Shown: piece by piece, positions 1-7,672 of the stretch
Numbering within the stretch: the stretch's first letter is position 1
Layout: each line of letters starts with the position of its first letter
Assembly (NCBI GenBank): GCA_007827375.1
Contig: VISH01000001.1
Location: 248,001-312,000, forward strand
Source of the DNA: Alteromonadaceae bacterium 2753L.S.0a.02
GTDB taxonomy: Bacteria > Pseudomonadota > Gammaproteobacteria > Pseudomonadales > Cellvibrionaceae
Length of the DNA stretch: 64,000 bases
Reading direction: 5' to 3'
The notes under the pieces: model-generated
What the model saw: only the letters and a program-made list of their open reading frames with translations
Told to the model about the DNA's origin: nothing
The model's database searches: none
Position numbers and translations under genes: made by a program

Positions 1-150
1 GAGGTTGATTTTTTGATTTCCAAAGTGCAGAGCAACGCGGCCACTCGAAAATAATTCCAATTGCATGCCGAGTACCCGGGTGTAAAAATCGCTGGCAGCC
101 TCAATATTTGAAACTGTGATAACTAAATGATCAATAGAGAGAATTTTCAT
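1..150 (-). CDS. VOC (glyoxalase/bleomycin-resistance) family protein, 3' end outside window
   Basis: The minus strand from the ATG at 148-150 is open to the window edge for 50 codons. It begins MKILSIDHLVITV and continues with SDFYTRVLGM, the classic first beta-alpha unit of a vicinal-oxygen-chelate domain; the His of DHLVITV is the usual first metal ligand. Members are glyoxalases, dioxygenases or drug-binding resistance proteins, and the fragment cannot tell which. No clear Shine-Dalgarno sequence is seen upstream. It is the next minus-strand gene after the glutathione S-transferase, 84 bp away, so a shared detoxification role is possible but unproven. Confidence 0.8.
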   Translation of the reverse strand, partial: MKILSIDHLVITVSNIEAASDFYTRVLGMQLELFSSGRVALHFGNQKINL

Positions 151-234
151 TAATAACTATTACCCGTTCTCTAATTGCGCTGGCCATGCAATGGCTTTCA
201 CTACACAAGCCAGCGCTAGCAAATCCAGCTCGTA

Positions 235-849
235 CTATCTTGCAAATTCCTCTTGATATAAAACACCCACGCTGGGATGGTCATAGATGCGTTTCACAAA
301 TGCAGCCAGTGTATTATGGGTTTCCAGAAAGTCGCCACTGATTGCCAATGCCCAATGCAGTTGTACGGTAAGATACAAGTCTGCAGCACTGAGTGAATTG
401 CCCGCAAGAAAATCGTGCTTCTCTAAACGTTTCTGCACCTCCGCCATGTGACTGAACACAAGCTCTTTCGCTTTGGCCTTAGTGGAATCCGGATTAGAGC
501 TGAATCGGTCTGGATAGAAAAACAGCCCAAACAAGGGGTGCACGCTCGCGTATATATAGGACATCCAACGAAACGCCTCGGCACGCTCGCGGCCACTTTG
601 GGGAAACAACCCCGCTTCCGGATATTGATCGGCCAGATATAAATGCATGGCCATACCTTCAGTTAGGATAAACTCACCGGTGTCCAATGCTGGAACCTTG
701 GAAAGAGGGTGAATTTTCTTATATTCCTCAGAGAGATGCTCCCCCTTGGAAAGGTCTATTAATTGGGTCTTAAATTCAGCGCCAGTAAGTATTAGCGCGG
801 CTTTTACCGCTAACGAGCAAGCGCCGGGTGAGTGATACAAAGTGTACAT
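235..849 (-). CDS. Glutathione S-transferase family protein
   Basis: This 204-aa protein has the two-domain GST layout. The N-terminal thioredoxin fold starts MYTLYHSPGACSLA, with the cis-proline segment KVPALDTG near residue 53 and the glutathione-contact segment LTEGMAMHLYLAD just after it. An all-helical C-terminal domain follows from about residue 85. The Ser of SPGACS is the probable activating residue, as in beta-class GSTs. The start is firm because AGGAGGT lies just upstream of the ATG. It would act in the cytoplasm, conjugating glutathione to electrophiles; the substrate cannot be read from sequence. Length is normal for the family. Confidence 0.9.
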   Translation of the reverse strand: MYTLYHSPGACSLAVKAALILTGAEFKTQLIDLSKGEHLSEEYKKIHPLSKVPALDTGEFILTEGMAMHLYLADQYPEAGLFPQSGRERAEAFRWMSYIYASVHPLFGLFFYPDRFSSNPDSTKAKAKELVFSHMAEVQKRLEKHDFLAGNSLSAADLYLTVQLHWALAISGDFLETHNTLAAFVKRIYDHPSVGVLYQEEFAR

Positions 850-1109
850 GAGCCACCTCCTAAATGATTAATTGGCGGCATTCGCGAATGCACACTTGCA
901 GTGTAACTACTTAGGGCCAGCTTAAGAATTCACAATTTACGCACATCCGCTGTGCAGCCATGAACACTCGCTTGATGGCAGTTTTTTTCGAAGCGAGTCA
1001 CCACGAAACGATCCGTCCGGTGGCGTGATTGAGGCTACAGAGATTAGCAGATCTCTGTGAGATATTGCTGCTGAGCTGTACCGAGCCGGTTTTCACCCTA
1101 AACAGCGAT
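850..1109. other. Intergenic region with two perfect inverted repeats
   Basis: There is no convincing gene. ACTCGCTT at 966-973 pairs with AAGCGAGT at 991-998 around a T-rich loop. CAGAGAT at 1038-1044 pairs with ATCTCTG at 1051-1057. Neither is followed by a good T-tract; the second could help end the MATE transcript from the right or mark a regulator site. Confidence 0.4.
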
Positions 1110-2471
1110 CTATTCAGCAACAGCGGGAAGATCACTATCGGATTGATGCGACTTTTGCCAGCGGCGACTGGTAAGGCGAAAAAAATTCAAGGGCGCACGC
1201 ATGAGTTCATCCACGGCAACTCCCATTAAGGCCCCCATTAAACCCCACTCCATTACGACCCCGAGATACCAGGCAATAGGAACCCCCACCACCCAGTTGA
1301 AGAAGAAACCCAACAATGCCGGGTAACGGGCATCCCCGCTGGCCGCTAACGAAAACGAAAGTGTAGCGTTAAACGCACGGCCGATTTCAATGCCTATGTA
1401 GGCGAGCATTGCACTACTGGCCATCGCAAGTATGGCGGAGTTATCGGTAAAAAGCGGGAAGAGCCTATCGGAAACCGTATACAACAGCAGAGTTACCGGA
1501 AGTGCAAAAACCAAACAGCGCAAAACACTGCGTTTAACTTCGCGTTCGACGGTATCGAATTGTTTCGCTCCCACCAAATGAGCGGTCCAAATGGATTGCC
1601 CCTGAGCCACAGAAAACGACCAGATCACAACAAATAACATGGCCTGATGCACATAGGTGTAGGCTGCCGCAGCATATTCATCTATGTGAATCACGATGCT
1701 GACCATCACCACCTGAAACATGCTGTAAGACAGTAAATCCCCACAGTTGGGAATGGCGATACCCATCACAGATCGGGTCAGATTCCGCAGTTTCTTAACC
1801 ACACGCCGAGAAAATACGAAGCGAACATAAAGTTGTTTGTGGGCAACCCAAGCGATACACCCAAGATACACGAAATGCGATAACGCCGTCGCCAGGGCAA
1901 CGCCCAATACCCCAAGCTTCGGGAAACCAAGCAAGCCAAGTACAAATATCGCATTGAAAGACAGGTTTACGGCATTGGAAACCAGCGCGCAGTATAAATT
2001 AGCACGTGAGTGGCCCTTCACCGCGACAATGGTGGTGTAGCCAAGGCGCAAACTCAGAATAAAAAAAGCAGGAGCGAGTACCGTTAAATAGGTGGCGGCA
2101 AAACCCAGCGCATCGCCCTGCAAGCCCATCCACCTGGGAACTTGCTCGCGACCAATAAACAGAATCAAAGCGAAGAGTGCACCAAAAACGATTGCGATAA
2201 GCATGGCATACATAAACGCCAGTAATGCATTCACGCGATTCTTAGCCCCAATGCTCTGACCGGCAATAGAACCCGCACCGCCACATAAAGTGCGCATTAG
2301 CAAGGTAAACACCAATATAACCTGAGTACAGGCACCCAGGGCAGCCACCGCCCGGTCATCGACCAGTGACATAAAAAACACGTCTGCCAAACCAATAGAG
2401 TTTACCGCTACCAGTTCAAAATACAGGGGAATCGCGGTGGTCCAAACCGTTAATGATTTAGTGGCTTTCAT
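1110..2471 (-). CDS. MATE family multidrug/toxin efflux transporter
   Basis: A 453-aa integral membrane protein with about twelve hydrophobic segments in two similar halves, the normal size for a MATE exporter. The start MKATKSLTVWTTAIPLYFEL and the segment GLADVFFMSLVDDRAVAALG match the first two helices of the family (typically D.....G..A.AA..). GSIAGQSIGAKN in loop 3-4 and SVAQGQSIWTAHLVGAKQ in the second half are the paired signatures. It would exchange Na+ or H+ for cationic compounds across the inner membrane; substrate unknown. It stands alone, divergent from the rtcB unit. The Shine-Dalgarno sequence is weak, so the ATG at 2469-2471 was chosen because it gives a full first helix. Confidence 0.88.
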   Translation of the reverse strand: MKATKSLTVWTTAIPLYFELVAVNSIGLADVFFMSLVDDRAVAALGACTQVILVFTLLMRTLCGGAGSIAGQSIGAKNRVNALLAFMYAMLIAIVFGALFALILFIGREQVPRWMGLQGDALGFAATYLTVLAPAFFILSLRLGYTTIVAVKGHSRANLYCALVSNAVNLSFNAIFVLGLLGFPKLGVLGVALATALSHFVYLGCIAWVAHKQLYVRFVFSRRVVKKLRNLTRSVMGIAIPNCGDLLSYSMFQVVMVSIVIHIDEYAAAAYTYVHQAMLFVVIWSFSVAQGQSIWTAHLVGAKQFDTVEREVKRSVLRCLVFALPVTLLLYTVSDRLFPLFTDNSAILAMASSAMLAYIGIEIGRAFNATLSFSLAASGDARYPALLGFFFNWVVGVPIAWYLGVVMEWGLMGALMGVAVDELMRAPLNFFRLTSRRWQKSHQSDSDLPAVAE

Positions 2472-2569
2472 CGTATTATGGCGCTCTTAAAACAAAAGCA
2501 ACATTGTAAACCTTTAAACGCCAAAAATAGGTTGCTGATACATTGCTTAAATTTATTTTTAAATGTTGA

Positions 2570-2597
2570 TTGACAGCCAATTTAAGCCACGTACAAT
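2570..2597 (+). promoter_or_regulatory. Strong sigma70 promoter of the rtcB unit
   Basis: TTGACA at 2570-2575 and TACAAT at 2592-2597 are separated by 16 bp. The upstream stretch is AT-rich. Predicted transcription start is near 2604, so the whole structured leader at 2604-2762 would be transcribed ahead of rtcB. This differs from E. coli rtcBA, which uses a sigma54 promoter with the RtcR activator. Confidence 0.7.
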
Positions 2598-2637
2598 GCG
2601 CGCAGTTATCAACTTTACACCTTGGAGCACTCAAATC

Positions 2638-2667
2638 ATGTCTTACTTAGCGAGCAACCCGATCTAA
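2638..2667 (+). CDS. 9-codon leader ORF (MSYLASNPI)
   Basis: ATG at 2638 follows GGAG (2624-2627) by 10 nt and runs nine codons to TAA. It lies inside the loop of the first leader stem, so ribosomes translating it would open that stem, which is the geometry of a translation-coupled attenuator. No run of one amino acid is seen that would mark a classical amino-acid attenuator. Translation is inferred only from the Shine-Dalgarno sequence and position. Confidence 0.4.
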   Translation: MSYLASNPI

Positions 2668-2728
2668 GCCCTTCTGAGTGCAATCTCTTGGAAGGTTTTA
2701 AGCAAACACCTTCCAAGCCAGAATATAG

Positions 2729-2762
2729 AAACCCTGGCCAGGAAACTGACCAGGGTTTTTTT
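2729..2762 (+). terminator. Rho-independent terminator before rtcB
   Basis: AAACCCTGG (2729-2737) pairs with CCAGGGTTT (2750-2758). After one C-A mismatch the stem continues CAG/CTG and closes on a GAAA tetraloop. Seven Ts run from 2756 to 2762. It sits between promoter and rtcB, so rtcB transcription needs read-through or a promoter I did not find in 2763-2827. Confidence 0.8.
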
Positions 2763-2827
2763 ATCGTCGTGAATTACGCGAACCTTGCGGAAGGATTTTA
2801 TTACCGAGATTTAGGTAAGGTATTGTT

Positions 2828-4036
2828 ATGCCTGTAAAAATTGAATTAAACAAAAATGCCAGGAACGGCGTTAAGCCGGTAAAAATATTTACCCGCGATA
2901 TCGACAGTATTGCTCTCACACAGCTAAAAAACCTGTCGCAACTCGACATCGTTCACTCGCATATCGCGGTGATGCCTGATGTACACGCTGGCATAGGTGC
3001 AACCGTAGGCGCTGTAATTCCAACCTTAAAAGCGATTATTCCCGCGGCGGTTGGGGTGGATATTGGCTGCGGCATGATGGCCGTACAACTCTCAATACGG
3101 TCTGCGCAACTGCCCGACAACCTGGCGGCAATGCGTAGCGCAATTGAAAAGGCCGTGCCGGTTGGAATGGCCGCCCACAAAGCCGATAAAGTTTTGAATT
3201 CGCATTGCAAGCCCTTGCAAAGCGGTGTCGATAAACTTTTCGAAAAACATGCCACATTAATAAAAATGCAGAAACAACCCTGGAATACCTGGGCGAAGCA
3301 AATGGGAACCCTGGGCAGCGGCAACCACTTTATCGAACTGTGTATCGACGAAACTAAACAGCTTTGGGTGATGTTGCACAGTGGTAGCCGGGGTATTGGA
3401 AATTGTATCGGTCGCTATTTTATTGGCTTGGCCAAAAAGGATATGCAACGGCATATTCACAACCTGCCCGATAAAGACCTTGCCTACTTTACAGAAGGCA
3501 GTCAGCATTTTGCCGATTATGTGGAAGCGGTTAATTTTGCGCAGGAATACGCGCGACACAATCGCAATGCCATGATGAAACTGGTATTAGACGCTATCCA
3601 GCCTTTTTTGCCCGGTTTTATTTTGCAAAAAGAGGCCATCAACTGTCACCACAACTATGTACAAAAGGAAACGCATTTTGGGGCAGAGGTTTATGTAACC
3701 CGAAAGGGTGCAATAAATGCTGCGCGTGATGTGTTAGGAATTATTCCTGGCAGCATGGGGGCTAAATCCTTCATTGTGCGCGGCAAGGGCAACAGTGATG
3801 CGTTTTGCTCCTGTTCCCATGGTGCAGGCCGGGTAATGAGCAGAACAGCGGCTAAAAAAATGTTTCGCAAAAGCGACTTAATAGAGCAAACGCGAGGTGT
3901 CGAGTGTCGCAAAGACAATAAAGTTATCGATGAGATACCCGCCGCCTATAAGAATATCGACGAGGTAATGGAAAACCAACAAGACCTTGTAGCGATTGAA
4001 CATACCTTGAAACAGGTTTTGTGCGTGAAAGGATAA
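2828..4036 (+). CDS. rtcB: RNA-splicing ligase RtcB
   Basis: A 402-aa protein with the RtcB signatures in order: MPDVHAGIGATVG near residue 44, VGVDIGCGMM near 75 (the Cys is the bridging manganese ligand), GSGNHFIE near 160, HSGSRGIGN near 188, CSCSHGAGRVMSR near 325 (containing the His that is guanylylated) and DEIPAAYKNIDEVM near 380. RtcB joins RNA ends carrying 2',3'-cyclic phosphate or 3'-phosphate to 5'-OH ends using GTP and Mn2+, repairing cleaved tRNA or rRNA. This is the short bacterial form. The two following genes are close and in the same direction, giving a probable three-gene unit. No rtcA or rtcR is in the window. Confidence 0.95.
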   Translation: MPVKIELNKNARNGVKPVKIFTRDIDSIALTQLKNLSQLDIVHSHIAVMPDVHAGIGATVGAVIPTLKAIIPAAVGVDIGCGMMAVQLSIRSAQLPDNLAAMRSAIEKAVPVGMAAHKADKVLNSHCKPLQSGVDKLFEKHATLIKMQKQPWNTWAKQMGTLGSGNHFIELCIDETKQLWVMLHSGSRGIGNCIGRYFIGLAKKDMQRHIHNLPDKDLAYFTEGSQHFADYVEAVNFAQEYARHNRNAMMKLVLDAIQPFLPGFILQKEAINCHHNYVQKETHFGAEVYVTRKGAINAARDVLGIIPGSMGAKSFIVRGKGNSDAFCSCSHGAGRVMSRTAAKKMFRKSDLIEQTRGVECRKDNKVIDEIPAAYKNIDEVMENQQDLVAIEHTLKQVLCVKG

Positions 4037-4078
4037 TCGCAGCGGCGGAATTAACGGGCAATTTAAGGATGAATAAAA

Positions 4079-5014
4079 ATGGATACGCAATTGATAAAAG
4101 AGATACTGTCGTGCTTGTGTGGTGAGCGTACCTTGTTTTATTACCACCGCGATCAGTACGCAGTTTATTTGCTACACCGACTCGCCAGTAAACACGGGCC
4201 GTTGAATTTACGGGAATTACGTGGCACGCCTTGGGGAAATCTACTCTGTAGACCTGCGATGCAGACACTCGTTGCAAATTGCGGTAAGGGCGTAGTCGAT
4301 AACTCAGTGCTTAATGGCCTGTGGCTGGAAACCCCGGAAGCCTATGTACTTACCTTAGATCGATGGGGGCACCAGCAAAGCTACCGCTGGGCACAAACGT
4401 CCCGCCCCGGTGGTAATTTGGTATTACAACTGAATTTGTCGTACCAATGGGCTCGCGAGTTCGAATCCCTCACGCAGTGCAGCGCAAATTATCTGTTTGG
4501 CTATGGTCACCCCATTAGTCAATCGCGGCCGGTTACCCTGGCCTGGGCCAGATTGGATATCGACTTCGACACAGACGAAGTTTTGATTGAAGAAATTCAA
4601 TCAGATTTAATAAGGGAAGTACGCACCATGCACCGCCTTGCGGTGCTCAATCGCACTCGTGTGCAATTTCAGTTTCGCGGCAAGGTTTTAAATGCTGCAC
4701 AAGTATTGGCGTTTAGCGAGAAGTTTTTGGCAGCTTTCGATAAAACCTGGCAAGAGGCCATGCTAACTGCGGCTATTCAGTTTTGTCTGGATGAGCTGGG
4801 TGTAGCGCACCTGTATTATCACAGCGTCGAAACAGGCAATGTGATGAAAAATATCCGGTATTCGAAACCACCGCGTTCGCTGTACAGTGATCTGCCGAAA
4901 AAGTTTTGCTTTACCAAAACGAATAAAGCACCGATTTTTCTGGAGAAGACTAAAAAAGTAAAACGTAAACTGAAAATTTTGGAAGACTGCTGCTGGTACA
5001 CCATGGCGGCTTAA
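4079..5014 (+). CDS. Unrecognised protein encoded with RtcB
   Basis: A 311-aa soluble protein that I cannot assign. The ATG at 4079 follows AAGGA by nine bases, 42 bp after rtcB, so it is very likely cotranscribed. The N-terminal third has a possible Cys pair (SCLCGE near residue 11). A segment near residue 175, VLIEEIQSD, resembles the EIQSDW motif of large phage polyvalent-protein-associated domains, but the resemblance is short. The C-terminus is strongly basic (KTKKVKRKLK) and ends DCCWYTMAA. A basic tail and its place in an RNA-ligase operon suggest RNA binding or damage sensing; that is inference only. No membrane segment or signal peptide is present. Confidence 0.75.
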   Translation: MDTQLIKEILSCLCGERTLFYYHRDQYAVYLLHRLASKHGPLNLRELRGTPWGNLLCRPAMQTLVANCGKGVVDNSVLNGLWLETPEAYVLTLDRWGHQQSYRWAQTSRPGGNLVLQLNLSYQWAREFESLTQCSANYLFGYGHPISQSRPVTLAWARLDIDFDTDEVLIEEIQSDLIREVRTMHRLAVLNRTRVQFQFRGKVLNAAQVLAFSEKFLAAFDKTWQEAMLTAAIQFCLDELGVAHLYYHSVETGNVMKNIRYSKPPRSLYSDLPKKFCFTKTNKAPIFLEKTKKVKRKLKILEDCCWYTMAA

Positions 5015-5055
5015 ATGCAAGGAGGCTAAACAACACATTCGATTTGGAGGAGTCT

Positions 5056-5244
5056 ATGTCGAAAAGAAACAAACCCCGGAATTTTCACGCCTGCCATCCG
5101 ATTATGAAAAAAGGGGGTGTGCATGAAAAATCCCGTTCTGCAAAACGTGCCGCGGCCAAGCAGGAAACTCGCCGAAAAGTGAGTGACTGGCTTGGTCGCT
5201 CCACCCTATTCCTGGCCTGCCTCATTTATAACCGCATCGTCTAA
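5056..5244 (+). CDS. Small basic protein, third gene of the rtcB unit
   Basis: A 62-aa protein. The ATG at 5056 follows a near-perfect GGAGGAG by a few bases, 41 bp after the previous stop. The first 42 residues are very rich in Lys and Arg (MSKRNKPRNF, GGVHEKSRSAKRAAAKQE), with two His and one Cys, typical of a small RNA- or ribosome-associated protein. The last 20 residues are hydrophobic and overlap the 3' end of the convergent gene at 5206-5478, so the true conserved part may end earlier. Function unknown. A link to RNA repair is inferred from gene order. Confidence 0.65.
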   Translation: MSKRNKPRNFHACHPIMKKGGVHEKSRSAKRAAAKQETRRKVSDWLGRSTLFLACLIYNRIV

Positions 5245-5478
5245 CCCTGACACTTCTGTGTGAGTTTCTTCAATCACTTGCGAATCCGGCGCGCTTTCTT
5301 CTGCATGATTCACAAAATCCGACGCATACAATTCAATACATTCGCTAAGATACAACTGGCGATCTTCAGCGTCGTAACTGTCGGCGGGATACATATCGTT
5401 ACAGTAGTCCTGTACGGTTTCCGCGGCTACCAACGACGACGCCACAAGCAGGCAGCATAGAGACATTACTCGAACCAT
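5206..5478 (-). CDS. Small secreted Cys-containing protein
   Basis: A 90-aa protein that opens with a signal peptide (MVRVMSLCCLLVASSLVAA, cleavage expected before ETVQDY). The mature part is acidic and holds two Cys in YCNDMYPADSY and YLSECIELYA that could form a disulfide in the periplasm. I chose the ATG at 5476-5478, with GGGAG upstream, over a longer TTG start. The last 39 bp overlap the convergent basic gene. Function unknown; short periplasmic proteins with this CxxM...EC pattern recur in marine gammaproteobacteria, but I cannot name the family. Confidence 0.65.
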   Translation of the reverse strand: MVRVMSLCCLLVASSLVAAETVQDYCNDMYPADSYDAEDRQLYLSECIELYASDFVNHAEESAPDSQVIEETHTEVSGLDDAVINEAGQE

Positions 5479-5649
5479 TGCAGTACAGGCTCCCAAACAA
5501 GATAAACTGGGTATTTTTTACGTGCGTTTTACTACTTTGGCAAGCTTTTTTTTACAAAAGAAAATCTATCGGGCTTACTCGCCAGATTGTTAAGCTCGCA
5601 AGCCATCGGGTTAACTTTTAAGTATAGCGCGCAATAATTGACAATAGTT

Positions 5650-6498
5650 TTACGATTTAATATTGGCAACCTGCGCCCTTAGACGAAACAGATTCTGGAG
5701 GGCTCTGAACCAAAATGGCGCCCCCAAGCTGATCAGCAAAGTGCTTATCAGCATACCCACAATATTACTCATGATACGTCGCGGATTTTTACTTTCAAAA
5801 TAGCAATCGCAATGATTGGGAAACACAGAGAAATTAAAAACGGCCAATTCGGAGTTCACATGAGCGCGCATTTCTCCAAGCGATTCAGTGGTGTCGGGTA
5901 ATGCCCGTGCCAGTGCAGCATTTTGCCCCTGACGTAATTTTTGCTCACCAAAAGCGGTATAGGCCGCCCGCAGCTCCGGATTGGCAGAGATATTACGCAA
6001 CAGATCAAAGGCGCTCAAATGGAAACTCACCGAGATGATCAAGGCAATGATTACAGAAAGAGTATTCATCCAATGTTTGAATTGGCGTGACATGGCCGTT
6101 TCAAGTTTTGGGAAATAAGCTTCAAGAGCCTGCAGCGACTTTTCGGCATTCACATCACCGGGAGCTTGCTCACTTAAATCCACGTCGGATACCACGCCGC
6201 ATTTGGCAAGAATTCGCGCGCGAATTTCCTCTTTCGCCACAAAGGCAGCTTCTTTTATTAGCTTCCCTTCAAGGGTTTTTTCGTCGAGCATTTCATCAAT
6301 GGCTTGCACCAGAAATTGCGAGCTTTCAGGCAGTTCCTTTTGCAGAGTGCCGGCAAATTTTTGTAGCGTTTGTTTTAAAACCGCATAGCGCTTTTTTGCC
6401 AGGCCCTGAATAAAATGGCCGATGCTGGTAACCAACAAACTAAACAACAGCATAACGGCTGCAAAACCAATAAGAACTCCCAGAACGTCCAGTAACAA
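5650..6498 (-). CDS. Membrane protein of unknown function
   Basis: A 282-aa protein read from a TTG start at 6496-6498, chosen because AAGAGGAGA precedes it and the next residues form the first membrane helix (VLIGFAAVMLLFSLLVTSIG). A helical cytoplasmic region of about 120 residues rich in Glu and Lys follows. A second helix is at WMNTLSVIIALIISVSFHL and a third near the C-terminus at GMLISTLLISLGAPFWF, followed by a short basic tail ending LRAQVANIKS. The layout (helix at each end, long helical middle) suggests a structural or signalling membrane protein. I recognise no enzymatic motif. It is a single gene. Confidence 0.7.
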   Translation of the reverse strand: MLLDVLGVLIGFAAVMLLFSLLVTSIGHFIQGLAKKRYAVLKQTLQKFAGTLQKELPESSQFLVQAIDEMLDEKTLEGKLIKEAAFVAKEEIRARILAKCGVVSDVDLSEQAPGDVNAEKSLQALEAYFPKLETAMSRQFKHWMNTLSVIIALIISVSFHLSAFDLLRNISANPELRAAYTAFGEQKLRQGQNAALARALPDTTESLGEMRAHVNSELAVFNFSVFPNHCDCYFESKNPRRIMSNIVGMLISTLLISLGAPFWFRALQNLFRLRAQVANIKS

Positions 6499-6721
6499 AG
6501 CGCAGTCTCCTCTTGCGGAAATTAGCCCTACGAAAGCAAGCCCGTAGCGGCAGCCAATATAGCACAAGTCGGCTTACCAGCCGTTCGCGTTTTAACACCA
6601 CAAGCCAGGCTAATGACTTACCGGGTTAGCCAATTACTTACCGAATTAATAGTAAAAGATTTTTTTTAAAGGAGGGAAGTGTTGCTGAATGGCAAGGCTG
6701 CATTGCGACAGCGGCGTGAGG

Positions 6722-7615
6722 TCACCCGGCCAGCTGATCGGCAAGCGCCTGAATATCTGCACGCTGGGTAAGTTTTTGTAACCAAGCGTCAGGGATGGCA
6801 TCAACCCCATAGTAAGAGCCCGCAATTTGGCCGCAAATCGCCGCCGTAGTATCAGCATCGTCACCCAAATTGGCTGCAGCTAACACGGCCTCTTGGTAGG
6901 TGCTGGTGCCATGAAAACACCAAAGCGCGGCCTCCAAACTCTGCACCGCGTAACCCGTGCCATGAATATCAGATTCAGTTTTGTGTAAGTAGTCGCCGCT
7001 TTTTATCGCTTGGAGTTTTCGGGTTTCCGGCTGATAAGAGGTGTTGCCTGCTAGGGTATTTTTGTCCGCGCCGAGCAACGCCAGATGCAGCATCTCGCCA
7101 AAGAGTTTACAGGCATCGATGCACTCTTTGGCCGCGTGGGTTGTGCGCGAGCTTTCGCCGCAGTAATGAATGACTTTTTCCACATCAGGGCTGTAAAACA
7201 TGGCCACGGGTGCTAGGCGCATCAATGAACCATTGCCTGCAGAGAACGGGTTATCGGAGCCGGAAAAGGGCTCGCCGGTGCGTTGAAAAGCACTGAGCGC
7301 TTCAGAAACCGTGACACCAATATCAAAGCAACGACCCGTGCTACTCATATAACCGTGGGTGCGCCAATTACAGTAGCGGTTCATTTGATCGTTCGCATCG
7401 AAACCGCGACTCTCAATGAGCGATGTCGCGAGACACAAAGCCATACTGGTGTCGTCTGTCCACTGTCCGGCCCGTAAGTGGAACGGCCCGCCGCCCAGCA
7501 TATCGTTGATGGGCGAGAAGCTGCCGCGCTCGCTAAACTCCAGTGAAGTTCCCAGCGCGTCTCCTACCGCCAAGCCAAGCAGACAACCGCGATAACGTTG
7601 TTTTCGATCAAGCAT
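6722..7615 (-). CDS. draG: ADP-ribosylglycohydrolase, DraG type
   Basis: A 297-aa DraG-fold hydrolase. Metal-binding signatures are all present: GLAVGDALGTSLEF near residue 12, GQWTDDTSMALCLATSL near 55, GNGSLMRLAPVAMF near 135 and NLGDDADTTAAICGQIAGSY near 255. DraG removes ADP-ribose from an arginine of nitrogenase iron protein (NifH), restoring activity. The start at 7615 (MLDRKQRYRG) matches the family start; the longer reading frame would run across the divergent draT start. Its immediate divergent partner is draT, which supports the nitrogenase role over a general ADP-ribose hydrolase. Only 57 bp separate the two starts. Confidence 0.88.
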   Translation of the reverse strand: MLDRKQRYRGCLLGLAVGDALGTSLEFSERGSFSPINDMLGGGPFHLRAGQWTDDTSMALCLATSLIESRGFDANDQMNRYCNWRTHGYMSSTGRCFDIGVTVSEALSAFQRTGEPFSGSDNPFSAGNGSLMRLAPVAMFYSPDVEKVIHYCGESSRTTHAAKECIDACKLFGEMLHLALLGADKNTLAGNTSYQPETRKLQAIKSGDYLHKTESDIHGTGYAVQSLEAALWCFHGTSTYQEAVLAAANLGDDADTTAAICGQIAGSYYGVDAIPDAWLQKLTQRADIQALADQLAG

Positions 7616-7672
7616 TACATAACAACAATTAGACAAGATGGAGACATCATACCCCGCTGCGGATGTGAACGG

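Larger units (their letters stand above)
2604..2762 (+). ncRNA. Structured leader RNA or small RNA upstream of rtcB
   Basis: About 158 nt between a strong promoter and a strong terminator fold into three stems. Stem 1 pairs GCACTCA (2627-2633) with TGAGTGC (2675-2681) and encloses the start codon and body of a 9-codon ORF. Stem 2 pairs CTTGGAAGGT (2687-2696) with ACCTTCCAAG (2708-2717) around an 11-nt loop. Stem 3 is the terminator at 2729-2758. All three stems are perfect or nearly so. It could be an independent small RNA, a peptide-coding mini mRNA, or an attenuator that decides whether polymerase reaches rtcB 66 bp further on. I know no named family that matches. Confidence 0.6.

Noticed and set aside
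2622..2837. A 71-codon frame running through the rtcB leader into rtcB
   Set aside because: It crosses the terminator and stems and starts at TTG; the structured RNA explains the region better.
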